From positions 17,146 through 81,145 of the forward strand of contig JAIQGL010000028.1 of NCBI GenBank assembly GCA_020072585.1: DNA of 64,000 nucleotides, read 5' to 3'. This document shows positions 55,964-64,000 of this stretch, piece after piece. The notes under the pieces were generated by a model. The model was not told where the DNA came from. It worked only from the letters and a program-made list of their open reading frames with translations, and made no database searches. The DNA comes from Terriglobia bacterium (GTDB lineage: Bacteria; Acidobacteriota; Terriglobia; Terriglobales; Acidobacteriaceae). The translations under genes and the position numbers were made by a program. Position 1 is the first letter of the stretch; every line of letters begins with the position of its first letter.

Positions 55964-56485
55964 TTAGGCTGTCTTGGTCAACACGTAACAAACGTCTCCC
56001 AGCGACGGGGAAGCGCCAGTGGCGGATGTGTAACCTGCCAGCGGCTGCGTTGCACCTTGCAGGACCCGGTTCGTAACGTTCTGGGTCACGGTCTTTCCCC
56101 CGTTGGAAATCGTGAAAGTGGAGACATTTGTTTCAGTGGCGCCATTGGGGAAGGAGCGGGTTTGTTGCCAGCCCCATAGGCCGTTTGCGTCTTTCGAGAT
56201 GAACGCTACTTCGGTGGTTCCATCAGAGTCAACCGATGTTTGTTTGATGGTGCCGGTCGCGCTATCAAAAACAGCAGTCCATCGCATGCTCAAACCGGTA
56301 CTAGAATCAAACACCGGCATGATGCAATCTGCTATCAAAAAGGTTTGGTCGGATCCCCATCTGATCGTATGGCTTCCGTTTGCCACCAAAATCTTTCCAC
56401 CATCGCCAGCAATAGCGCCTTGAATGGACCATGAGCCAACCCATAGGCTGCCCCATTCCAGCAGGTTATTCTGTGCAATTGCCAT
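55964..56485 (-). CDS. Small protein of unknown family, paralogue A
   Basis: A 173-residue soluble protein without a signal peptide. It has a repeated beta-rich pattern (WSIQGAIAGDGGKILVANGS, SGLSMRWTAVFDSATGTIKQTSVDSDGTTEV, WGWQQTRSFPNGATETNVSTF) that suggests a lipocalin-like barrel, which I cannot confirm. Paralogue B (57107-57580) shares the order GTIKQT - DGSTEV - WRQTRTF - ETNVxxF - NRxLxG. It is followed by a strong terminator and preceded by a leader shared with paralogue B. Confidence 0.75.
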   Translation of the reverse strand: MAIAQNNLLEWGSLWVGSWSIQGAIAGDGGKILVANGSHTIRWGSDQTFLIADCIMPVFDSSTGLSMRWTAVFDSATGTIKQTSVDSDGTTEVAFISKDANGLWGWQQTRSFPNGATETNVSTFTISNGGKTVTQNVTNRVLQGATQPLAGYTSATGASPSLGDVCYVLTKTA

Positions 56486-56800
56486 TCACCATCTCTTCTT
56501 TCTTCCGCGTCTCAACACGGCATGAATACCCGGCAGCGTTCGACTCTCCAAGCACTCAATTGATCGTGTGGTGTCAGGGAGTTTTCTGCCGCAGGTGATG
56601 TGTTGGGTAGCTGTACTTACCTCTCCCAACCACGGGAGAGAACTACTACAGGTTTGCCGCCAGGCTCCATCCGCGAGCGGCTTTGTCTTAACTATTTCCA
56701 GTGCCGTCGCCGCTCCGCGACAGAAAGATTCGCAGCCCCCACAGGTGTGCGCTTTTCAGCAGTAGCGGCACTTTTCCGCGATTGATGTACATTCAGACAT
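56486..56800 (-). promoter_or_regulatory. Conserved long leader of paralogue A
   Basis: About 315 bases upstream of the gene resemble the region upstream of paralogue B. Shared blocks, in minus-strand order: ATGTCTGAATGTACAT (56785-56800), AGCCGCTCGCGGATGG, TGGCGGCAAACCTGTAG, a CTCTCCC/GGGAGAG hairpin, GTTGAGACGCGGAAGAAAG and the ribosome binding site. No gene is apparent within it. A structured 5' RNA is suspected. Confidence 0.6.
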
Positions 56801-56991
56801 ATGGACGGGTTGGATTTGCGAAAAAAGCGCTGCGCGGCGCCGTATTTAGGTGGATTCATAAGCCCAGGCCTGATGCCGGGCCGAGCGAAGCGGGAAGCAG
56901 AAAAGCAGCCAGCGACCAGACGATCACGGCAGGGAAAACCAGCGCTAACCCGACAAAGGATTTACTGCTGTTGCAGGAGAGCAGAAAACAA

Positions 56992-57050
56992 CTTTCTGGC
57001 GGCCGCGGAAGTCCTGATGCAATCGAAATCTCCGCGGCTGCGCCAGAAAG
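56992..57050 (-). terminator. Long hairpin downstream of paralogue B
   Basis: CTTTCTGGCG (56992-57001) pairs with CGCCAGAAAG (57041-57050); inside, CCGCGGA pairs with TCCGCGG. On the minus strand TTGTTTTC follows. It may terminate the 57107-57580 gene. The rest of the 56.8-57.1 kb gap has no convincing gene, although a 70-codon minus-strand frame with a hydrophobic end exists at 56856-57068. Confidence 0.6.
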
Positions 57051-57106
57051 TTTGAACGCCCGAATCATGCAACACCCTATAGATGCTTCTGTGGGCGATC
57101 AACAGA

Positions 57107-57580
57107 CTAACCAATGCGTGTCAAAACGTGCCCCTTGTCCGGCAACACCTTACCAGCCAGAAGGCGGTTGGAAACGTTGTGAAACGCGTTGTTTCCACCG
57201 TTGCCAAAATTGAAGCTGGCTACATTGGTTTCCTGCGTGCCATCGGCGAAAGTGCGGGTTTGCCGCCAGGCCCACTGACCGCTGGACACCTTGGTGATGT
57301 AGGTCACCTCCGTGCTTCCGTCATTGTAGGCCTCAGTTTGTTTGATCATGCCCGTGGCCGGGTCCGCCACGGTCACCGCGTGACCTATGAGCATGGTGCC
57401 GCCAGTCGGCACTTCATTGTCCGTTAGCAGCGCTTTGCCTCCAGGCATCAATGAAACCGAAATGGTTCCCTGTTCCTCGGCAGTGGGGCCGGTCAGTGCC
57501 CATTTGCCAACCATAATCTGCGCCCATTCGGCAAAGTGTTGCGATGCCAGAACTCCTGCCAGTATTTCTGCTTGTGCCAT
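57107..57580 (-). CDS. Small protein of unknown family, paralogue B
   Basis: A 157-residue soluble protein related to paralogue A (ATGMIKQTEAYNDGSTEVTYI, WAWRQTRTFADGTQETNVASF, NVSNRLLAGKVLPDKGHVL). It has a central VGKWALTGPTAEEQGTISVS. There is no signal peptide or known motif. AAGGAG stands six bases before the ATG at 57580. The tandem arrangement with a common leader suggests that both genes answer the same signal. Confidence 0.75.
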   Translation of the reverse strand: MAQAEILAGVLASQHFAEWAQIMVGKWALTGPTAEEQGTISVSLMPGGKALLTDNEVPTGGTMLIGHAVTVADPATGMIKQTEAYNDGSTEVTYITKVSSGQWAWRQTRTFADGTQETNVASFNFGNGGNNAFHNVSNRLLAGKVLPDKGHVLTRIG

Positions 57581-57841
57581 TACCATCTCCTTCTTTCCGC
57601 GTCTCAACACGGATGAATGTTCGCCGGCGTTGCGGGTTGCCGGTGCGTGTGAAGTGGCTGTATTGTTTCTCCCAAACCGCGCGAGAGAGCTACAGGTTTT
57701 GCCGCCAAGCCCATCTGCGAGCGGCTTGTCTTAACTGTTTCGAGCTGCCGCCTTCCGGCAGAGGCTTCGAGGATGTCCGCGAGCCGGTGCGACTTTTATA
57801 AAAGTGGCAGCACATTTCCAGATTTATGTACATTCAGACAT
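57581..57841 (-). promoter_or_regulatory. Conserved long leader of paralogue B
   Basis: Counterpart of the leader at 56486-56800: ATGTCTGAATGTACAT (57826-57841), AGCCGCTCGCAGATGG, TGGCGGCAAAACCTGTAG, GTTGAGACGCGGAAAGAAGG. It also has a perfect palindrome ACTTTTATAAAAGT (57792-57805) not kept in the other copy. Confidence 0.6.
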
Positions 57842-57987
57842 GCTCACAGAGCAGATTTGCGGAAGCATTGTGTAGGAGTATCGGGGAACGCTGGTGGGCA
57901 CAAATTTGGGCACACGGTATCGAAGCGCCGAAAAGGCACCGGCCCATCAGAAATGCGGCCTTTCACATGAGTGACTACATGGTCGTT

Positions 57988-60141
57988 TTAGTGAGTACAG
58001 GAAAGAGTTATACGAAACTGCGAGCCTGTCTCAGGTTGCGCTGATATGTCCATGTCTCCTCCATGAGCACGGACGATCCCCCGCGAGACTTTCAATCTGA
58101 GATCTGTCTCGTATTTTGAGGTGGATAGGTGAATCTCGTCCTGGGGAGCAACAAGAACGCCGGCGCTCTCAACCGTGCACCATACGAAATCATCTAATAC
58201 GCCGAAGTGGACCCGTATCGCTCCCGGTGTATTGGCCCCGGGGAGGCACTCGGCCTCCGCGGTGACGAGCAGATTGAGAAACACTTGCATCAGTTGTGCT
58301 CGATCGCCGGTAACGGTGGGGAGCTCACCAGTGGCCTGCAAATCAACCGAAATGTTTTTAGAACGCAAGGAATAACGTCTCAGTGCTACCGCGCGCTTCA
58401 TCAATTCGCGAACATCAATTCCGAGCATTCTGCCCGCCGATGGCTGCGCAAACAGAAGCAGATCTTTGACGACTTCTCGCGCGTGCATAGTTTGCCCGCG
58501 GAGGAGTTGCAGGTTTTCCCGCTCCTCTGGAGGCAATTGAATATCGCTCATCAGGGCGCAGGCGCCAAGCATTGCGGTGAGACTGTTACTGAGTTCGTGT
58601 GAAATGCCGCAAATCACATGTCCCATCGCCGCCATCCGTTCAGTAGCAGCCAGGTGCTGTTCGATCTGCCGCTGCTCTGTTACATCACGCACCGATGCAA
58701 TTACGCCGAGAGTCTTGCACTCATCGTCCTGAAGAGCAGTCCCGCTGGCTTCTACGGTACGCCATGCCAGGCGATTCGAAGAGCGCAAGTGGAACTCGCG
58801 AGTGCATACGGTTTGCGGGAGAGACAAGCAATCATGGAGAAATGTGTGCAGGGCAATCTCATCCTGTGGGTCAACAATATCAATGAAAGAAGTGTTGATA
58901 AGAGAGCTCGCTGACTCGCCGAACATCCGCTCGGCCCGCCCACTGGCGAAAGTGATCCGCCCCTCCGCATCGAGCGTCATGATCGCATCCGGAAAGCTGG
59001 CAATAAGCTGCTCACGAAATTTCTGTTCGCACGCGAGCTTCCGCTCCATGGTCCGCCGTTGAGTTATGTCTGTAAATGTCCCATGATACTGAGCTGCACC
59101 CGACACATTGATCACCGGCGTCGCATTGGCAATGCAGAATGCCCGCGAGCCGTCGGCACGCACCAGTGTGAGCTCAAGATCCCTGATAGATTGACGACAG
59201 CGCATCGCCTCGGCCATCTGATGCCGTTCTGGTTCGAGCAGCATTTCCAGAATGTTTTCATTCAACAGCTGCTTGGCGTCCACTCCGGCCAGAGACGTCA
59301 GTCCGCGGTTTACATCCAGCAGTCTGCCTTCACAGGTGGCAACCCACACTGGTTCGTGCAGCGTATCGAACAGAGCCGAGAACAATGTTTCCCGCTCGCG
59401 TTCCGCAGTTACATCCTTGGCAATAACGGTTATTGCCAACACACTGCTGTCCTGCAACACGGGATGCAGAGTGCAGTCAAAATATCTCCACTGACCAGTT
59501 GTGCCAATGCAAACCGGGACCAACCCTGACCATTGCTTCGTTGCCAGGAAAGTTGGAAGCGCCGCTTGCAGCTTTCTGGCGGAAGGCTCCGTGATTAACT
59601 CGGATATTGACTTGCCGATCACCTCAGCAAAAGGGAGATTCAGGCCCTCTGTAAATGCCTTGTTGGCTGCTCTCACATTGCCATCGAGAGAGAGAGTGAA
59701 AACAGCGGAATCGAAACTGTCTACAAGATCGCGAAAGCTCTCTCGAGAGGCAGCCAGTGTTTGCAGCAGTTTCTGAACCTCCAGCTCAGAGCTCAGAGCA
59801 GATTGCCGATGCTGAAGCGTCTCCACCGCTCCGCGCAGGCCGGCCATTTCCCGTGCCTTCGCATACACGAGGACGACAAAGACACAAATCACTACAAACA
59901 AGAAGAGGGGAATCGCTTCAACGTGGTGTGGCAGACTCCTTAGACGATCCCAGGATCCAGCCGCGGCGGCGGTTGTAAGGAGGACCAGCATGAGAAGGGC
60001 GGACCTGATCGCCTGGAGGCCCTTTGCATCCGTCAGGGGCAACTGCTGGGGCGCCGCTGATGGTATATTGCCGTCCGGAAGCGTTACTGCATTCATATTC
60101 ATTCCTGTGTTTATTGGAATTCCAGGCGTTAGAGCCGTCAT
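57988..60141 (-). CDS. PAS-domain histidine kinase with degenerate ATPase domain
   Basis: A 717-residue protein with two membrane helices (ALLMLVLLTTAAAAGSW and AIPLFLFVVICVFVVLVYA), then three PAS domains (SFDSAVFTLSLDGNVRAANKAF, LFDTLHEPVWVATCEGRLLDV, FPDAIMTLDAEGRITFASGRAERMFG), and a HisKA motif GISHELSNSLTAM with His515. The ATPase domain keeps LMQVFLNLLV but the second N-box Asn is replaced (VTAEAE), the DxGxG box reads ESAGV and the GTGLGL box reads YETDLRLKVS. It may therefore not phosphorylate itself. No response regulator is adjacent. Confidence 0.85.
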   Translation of the reverse strand: MTALTPGIPINTGMNMNAVTLPDGNIPSAAPQQLPLTDAKGLQAIRSALLMLVLLTTAAAAGSWDRLRSLPHHVEAIPLFLFVVICVFVVLVYAKAREMAGLRGAVETLQHRQSALSSELEVQKLLQTLAASRESFRDLVDSFDSAVFTLSLDGNVRAANKAFTEGLNLPFAEVIGKSISELITEPSARKLQAALPTFLATKQWSGLVPVCIGTTGQWRYFDCTLHPVLQDSSVLAITVIAKDVTAERERETLFSALFDTLHEPVWVATCEGRLLDVNRGLTSLAGVDAKQLLNENILEMLLEPERHQMAEAMRCRQSIRDLELTLVRADGSRAFCIANATPVINVSGAAQYHGTFTDITQRRTMERKLACEQKFREQLIASFPDAIMTLDAEGRITFASGRAERMFGESASSLINTSFIDIVDPQDEIALHTFLHDCLSLPQTVCTREFHLRSSNRLAWRTVEASGTALQDDECKTLGVIASVRDVTEQRQIEQHLAATERMAAMGHVICGISHELSNSLTAMLGACALMSDIQLPPEERENLQLLRGQTMHAREVVKDLLLFAQPSAGRMLGIDVRELMKRAVALRRYSLRSKNISVDLQATGELPTVTGDRAQLMQVFLNLLVTAEAECLPGANTPGAIRVHFGVLDDFVWCTVESAGVLVAPQDEIHLSTSKYETDLRLKVSRGIVRAHGGDMDISAQPETGSQFRITLSCTH

Positions 60142-60724
60142 GATACAAGGGATTCATTCGCCGGGATTGTAAGCCGGCCCCATTGGTAATGTTACTTATG
60201 TGCCGTTTGGCCAGCGCTCAGGTATTGACCAGACTGCCAGTTAATCGGCTGCGGCCCTCAGAATGCTTACTGGCAACGTTGACCACCGCCGATGCTCATG
60301 GCAAATCAGCGCGGCCTTGAGATCGCCGGCGTCTGGTGGGGCATGTCCTTCCGGTGCAAGGATGCTGGAGTTTCATCATTCCTTTCGTTTCCCGAGACTG
60401 CTACGATTGTGATCCGTTCCTGTACGATTTGAGGCTACGAGCGCCTGTGCCCTATATAGGTTTAACGTGGCGGTGGTTGGGGAGCGATGGTCTCCAGAAC
60501 CGAAAGCTCGAATTCACCGGGTAATTCGGGCCCATTCGCAGACAAGTGAAAGTTCTGGAGCTCTATGCCCCATTCGAAAACAGAACGCTCGACGATGCTG
60601 ACGTTTGGCCCCAAATGCCGACGAAAGCTCCCCAGGAGTTTGCTGATTTGGTCAGCAGCCTGGGGGTGGCGAGAGCCGCTCAAGCAAATGATTCGCTATA
60701 CAAATATCGACGGAGCAATGACGG
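60142..60724. other. 580-base gap without a supported gene
   Basis: Short open frames exist on both strands but none has a ribosome binding site plus recognisable protein sequence. It should include the promoter of the PilZ-like gene and of the kinase. Confidence 0.4.
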
Positions 60725-61123
60725 ATGGAAAAGCAAAAACGGGTTCGTTCAGCTCGTTTTGTTGTGCCGAATAACGAGCAAGCTGTTATTTCAATCGGCG
60801 CTGAAAAAGTCAAAGGCACTCTTCACCTGCTATCACTTACCGGCGGCACAGTTCGCCTGCAAAAGCGATTCGCTTCCGGCACATTCGCTGATATCGGGAT
60901 AGAAACTGCTTCCGGAACCTTCTCGGCCGCGATTGAGCTTTTGCGCATGACAGGCGGCAATACGCAAGCGTTCCGGTTCATCGCCATGGGCGCCGTGGCT
61001 CGAGGCCGATTAAACGAGGGCCTGAACAGAATGCGCGCGCAAGGATTGGCAATTAAGAAAACTCCATTGGACCAGTTCCGGAGCCTGGCACGACGAGTTC
61101 TCTCTCCTCGTGCCGCCAAATAG
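60725..61123 (+). CDS. PilZ-like domain protein
   Basis: A 132-residue soluble protein. Its core (TLHLLSLTGGTVRLQKRFASG, FADIGIETASGTFSAAIELLR, NTQAFRFIAMGAVARGRL) resembles the short PilZ-like proteins common in acidobacteria. The canonical c-di-GMP motif RxxxR-(D/N)xSxxG is not intact; LSLTGG occupies the second half of it. Binding of c-di-GMP is therefore uncertain. GGAG lies about 10 bases before the ATG. Confidence 0.65.
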   Translation: MEKQKRVRSARFVVPNNEQAVISIGAEKVKGTLHLLSLTGGTVRLQKRFASGTFADIGIETASGTFSAAIELLRMTGGNTQAFRFIAMGAVARGRLNEGLNRMRAQGLAIKKTPLDQFRSLARRVLSPRAAK

Positions 61124-61292
61124 AAATTCTACGGGACCGTGAGTGCAATCGCCTGATTACGCAAGTTGCGCTCCAGTATCAGCGACTCAGCGGAGTCTCC
61201 TTGTCCCAGAGAACATGCCTCCCGTGTAAGCGGGCGCGAGAATAGGACCCGTCCAGACCAAGTTCGAGAAGTACTTGCGGATATTCTTCCGT

Positions 61293-61343
61293 TGGTGCGA
61301 AAGGGGGACTCGAACCCCCACGGGTTTCCCCGCCAGATCCTAA
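61293..61343 (-). pseudogene. Displaced tRNA-Leu 3' fragment
   Basis: On the minus strand TTAGGATCTGGCG, a variable arm, a GGGGG-TTCGAGT-CCCCC T-arm and TTTCGCACCA are present. This is the 3' half of a tRNA-Leu(TAG) from the anticodon loop onward, with one base missing at the acceptor junction and a variable arm different from the intact gene at 62769-62853. There is no 5' half. Confidence 0.88.
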
Positions 61344-61374
61344 TCAACAACTTGGCGCAAGCGATACGAAACGA

Positions 61375-61434
61375 GACGGAGTGATACAAGCCAGTATTTA
61401 TGCGGGGAAAGAGAGAGGTTTGTATCACTCCGTC
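61375..61434. repeat. Perfect 15-base inverted repeat beside the tRNA fragment
   Basis: GACGGAGTGATACAA (61375-61389) and TTGTATCACTCCGTC (61420-61434) separated by 30 bases. It lies 31 bases from the displaced tRNA fragment. It could be a recombinase site or terminator of a lost element. Confidence 0.7.
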
Positions 61435-61702
61435 ATTCTCTGTCTGATTTGGTGGTAGCACAAAATTGGGTTGGGCTTCTTGGTTAGAGTCTTCTAACCG
61501 CGATTGCGTCTCGATTCGGAACAGTTATCTGTGTTGTCTCAACTTTTTCCGGCTACACCTGAGCGGTTTAGAAGCATCTGATCAGCAAAATGCTCTCGGT
61601 TAAATTGGCCCAATCACTTCCCGGTCCCGTCCCTAATGTGAGCCAACATGCTATGACCGGGGTAAGTTCGGGCTTTTAACTTGGACTGAAAGGAGAATCC
61701 TT

Positions 61703-62515
61703 ATGAAACTCGGCAAAAACTATCTTCTACCGGCGGTGCTCCTTCTCGGCATGTTCAGCCTCGGAATACCTCTCGCTTTCGCAGCCAGCTTTACCACGTT
61801 CGACGTGCCCGGGTTTGAGGGCCGCACTACCCCGTTGGGGATCAACGCTCGCGGTCAGATCGTGGGCATGGTCGGCAGCCATGGTTTTCTCCTTGATCAT
61901 GGCATCTTTACCTTGATCGATGTGCCGGGGGCGAGCGAGACACAAGCCAGAGGTATCAATGACAGAAGTCAGATCGTGGGACTTTATTTTGATGGCCAGT
62001 CAGGAGGTCCGGGCAGACACGGTTTTCTACTGGACCACGGCACATTCACAACCATCGATATGCCAGGAAGCACGACAGGCCTGTTCGATGGAATCAATGA
62101 CAAAGGTCAGATCGTGGGCTCTTTTTCCCGTGGCATTTTTCTTCTGGACCACGGCCGCTTTACAAATGTACCTACATTGATAGACGCTTTCGCCATTAAC
62201 GCTCGAGGTGAAATCGTGGGTGACGCTGTGGAAGGCGGCAGCGGTGTCCTGGACAACGGAGCGTTCACCATCATCGACGTTCCGGGTTCCCTTGCCAATA
62301 CCACCAGAGCTCTTAGAATCAACAATCGTGGCCAGATTGTCGGTTTCTATTTTTCTGACACGCACCACGGCTTTCTGTTCGACCAAGGCAGGTTCACGAC
62401 CATCGACGCGCCAGGAGCTGTCGCCACCGAACTCACAGGTATCAATGACGCCGGTCACATCGTGGGTATCGTTGACGACGCTCGCGGACAACATGGCTTC
62501 ATAGTCATCCCTTAA
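61703..62515 (+). CDS. Secreted HAF-repeat protein
   Basis: A 270-residue protein with signal peptide (LPAVLLLGMFSLGIPLAFA) and about six tandem HAF-type repeats of the form GINxRGQIVGxx...HGFLLDxGxFTxIDxPG (GINARGQIVGMVGSHGFLLD, GINDKGQIVGSFSRGIFLLD and others). The repeats probably form a beta-propeller; function is unknown. HAF proteins are frequent in acidobacteria. GGAG lies eight bases upstream of the ATG. It is the only gene between the tRNA-Leu and its displaced fragment. Confidence 0.88.
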   Translation: MKLGKNYLLPAVLLLGMFSLGIPLAFAASFTTFDVPGFEGRTTPLGINARGQIVGMVGSHGFLLDHGIFTLIDVPGASETQARGINDRSQIVGLYFDGQSGGPGRHGFLLDHGTFTTIDMPGSTTGLFDGINDKGQIVGSFSRGIFLLDHGRFTNVPTLIDAFAINARGEIVGDAVEGGSGVLDNGAFTIIDVPGSLANTTRALRINNRGQIVGFYFSDTHHGFLFDQGRFTTIDAPGAVATELTGINDAGHIVGIVDDARGQHGFIVIP

Positions 62516-62768
62516 CCAGGAAAGCGTTTCATTGCCCTCGGCGCAACCAGGCAGCAAGTTATAACGTCCGGCAAAAGTCACCTTGCGAAAGACGAACGGC
62601 AGCCGGATCGCGTTTTGACCGATGCTTGTTGAAGCCGTTTACCGAAGAACAGTTTTTGAAGTTGGTTCGAAGCAAGGTTGCAAGACCTCCTCGACGATAG
62701 GTCCGGCAATCCAGGTCACAATTAGGCACAATCGAGCGAGGGCAAAAATCCGACTCTCTGCAAGTTAT

Positions 62769-62853
<85 letters not shown>

Positions 62854-63025
62854 ATGGGCAAGAGTGTGTCTTCTCCAGTGTAGCGAAATTTTTGATCCAT
62901 GCAGTTTTTTTGTGAAGCTGGCCGGCCTGGCGCGCGTCAAGGGTGGCCCCCTCGATTACGCTGAGGGCGGAGTAGAAGTGGGGCACCATTGGCGCGGCGC
63001 CCCGATTGAAAAAGAGAAATGCTGC

Positions 63026-63354
63026 CTAGTGGGTTTCCGGTTTGATGGGAAGCTGCTGGAAGTGGGCGGCGTTGGCGGTTTCGCGTTCGTTCAGGGCCAT
63101 GATCAACTGGCGATTGGCACGCGCGTGAATGCCACGAAGAACGCGGTTCATGTCGGCCAGGCCGGAAGCGCCAAACAAATTGTGGCATTGCAGGGTGTGC
63201 AGGTTCTGGATGGCCTTTCCAGTCCGGCGTTCAATTCAGCAATGGCGTAATAGACGTGGGGCTTGACGGGCGCAAGTGCGGCGGGTTGATGGTTGAGCTG
63301 CGGCGCCTGTAGTTGCGCCAAGTGGATGGAGCGTTTAGCTTTATTCGTAGCCAT
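63026..63354 (-). pseudogene. Small gene interrupted by a one-base frameshift
   Basis: It starts with ATG at 63354 behind AGGAGGG and reads MATNKAKRSIHLAQLQAPQL and later YYAIAELNAGLE. Shifting frame by one base at the GGAAAGG tract then gives a continuous sequence KAIQNLHTLQCHNLFGASG, LADMNRVLRGIHARANRQL and a stop at 63026. Together they would make one protein of about 109 residues. The lesion is a missing A in a short A-run, either a real mutation or a sequencing error. The family is unknown. Confidence 0.7.
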
Positions 63355-64000
63355 GTTGCCCTCCTAGGGGCGATGCGGTTAGGGCGCGTTCGGTGGAAGC
63401 GATTCAGGTCTGATAAGCACATCTTTTCAGATTCATGCGCTCCGCTTTGCTACGCGCGGATCTCCACCCCGTCATGCGAAGCTCATGCCGGGGACCCCGG
63501 GCCTGCGGCAGCAGGGAAGGTTCGTTTTCTTTGCTGACCCCTTACCATCTCAGCGCGCATGACGCGCCTCGGCGCCGTGCGTCGTTTCGGCCTCAGTCTG
63601 GGTTGAAACCCAGACCTACCAGCTTCTAGCCGCGCCTGACGGTGCTTCATCTTTGTGACTCGTGCAATATCGTTGGCGGGATTGAGTCTGGCGCTGCGCG
63701 GGAGTTCCAGCCAGTTGTGCACGGTGAAAGGTGGAAAGATCCGGGTAGAACTCCCTGAAGCGGCATAGTCAGGGAGACTGTGTCGGGATGTTTCGACTCG
63801 GCCTCGGGTCGCTACGCTCCCTCGGACCCGCTCAACATGACAGGAGTTGAGGACAACGTACGCGGCCCTGAAGGTGTACGGTTTCATGACATTCTTCACA
63901 GAGTGTTCTCAAGACATCCTTTACACTCCAGCCCGAGCAAAGCGAGGGCTGGAGTAAGGAGCCCCAAGCGAGAGGGCGAGGATGGCGTGGAGAGCAACCA
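63355..64000. other. Region without supported genes, with short repeats
   Basis: I see a near-perfect palindrome GTCTGGGTTGAAACCCAGAC (63597-63616), a GC-rich segment around 63791-63843 of dispersed-repeat style (CCTCGGGTCGCTACGCTCCC), and a 10-base stem hairpin ACTCCAGCCC/GGGCTGGAGT (63925-63955). Open frames here show no protein signature. Confidence 0.45.

Noticed and set aside
60546..60902. Plus-strand frame of 118 codons upstream of the PilZ-like gene
   Set aside because: It overlaps the PilZ-like gene in another frame, which has clear domain similarity; the alternative has none.
61600..61640. Sigma-54 promoter before the HAF-repeat gene
   Set aside because: TTGGCCCAATCACTTCC has the -24 GG but no GC at the -12 position.

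Overview
The window looks like a chromosomal segment of an acidobacterium (Acidobacteriota, probably a Terriglobia relative). I infer this from an ADOP-type macrolide-exporter-like permease of about 820 residues, a HAF-repeat secreted protein, a DUF4382/DUF5666 lipoprotein, TonB with a long Gly-rich linker, HemQ beside classical hem genes, and dispersed CCTTTGTGACC-type inverted repeats. Gene density is high, both strands are used, and nearly all genes are single-copy housekeeping or envelope functions. There is no phage, CRISPR array or rRNA operon.

Layout. 1-3.8 kb (minus): a peptidoglycan-recycling operon, nagZ-anmK-peptide-binding lipoprotein. 3.9-12 kb (minus): a beta-helix lipoprotein, a secreted protein inserted behind mutS between two copies of the mutS tail, mutS, a TPR membrane protein and an orphan sugar-binding-fold protein. 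12.3-17.3 kb (plus): galT, then a tight hemX-hemA-hemC-hemD operon. 17.4-20.4 kb (minus): S9 peptidase and nth. 20.4-25.4 kb (plus): hemQ, a small conserved protein, DedA, inositol-phosphate synthase, a secreted protein and an M48 protease. 25.5-27.3 kb (minus): small Cys-containing proteins and an ECF sigma/anti-sigma pair. 27.4-31.2 kb (plus): a CuA-type cupredoxin lipoprotein, a GAF-like protein and a lytic transglycosylase. 31.2-35.1 kb (minus): ileS with two tandem lspA copies. 35.5-36.5 kb (plus): TonB.

36.6-41.4 kb (minus) is the most interesting locus. It is a four-gene overlapping operon behind a Fur-like box: an FTR1-DUF2318 iron permease, two FtsX/MacB-type ABC permeases, and an ABC ATPase whose C-terminal 170 residues are a DtxR-family metal-sensor domain. 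It resembles the Campylobacter Ftr1-P19-ABC iron system but has no P19, and its ATPase is fused to a metal-responsive regulator, which suggests direct sensing of iron by the transporter motor.

41.7-44.6 kb holds AhpD-like and beta-carbonic-anhydrase-like genes, a divergent TetR regulator and a BioF2-like acyltransferase. 44.7-52.6 kb (minus) is a signalling/envelope cluster: TPR-outer-membrane protein, sigma-54 response regulator, CHASE2 histidine kinase, FecR-domain protein and DUF4382 lipoprotein, with sigma-54 promoter matches before the first and last genes. 53-60 kb (minus) has the ADOP permease, two tandem paralogues of an unknown small protein that share a conserved 250-300 nt leader, and a PAS histidine kinase with a degenerate ATP-binding domain. 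60.7-64 kb carries a PilZ-like gene, a tRNA-Leu with a displaced tRNA-Leu 3' fragment 1.5 kb away (an old integration footprint), a HAF-repeat protein and a frameshifted small gene.
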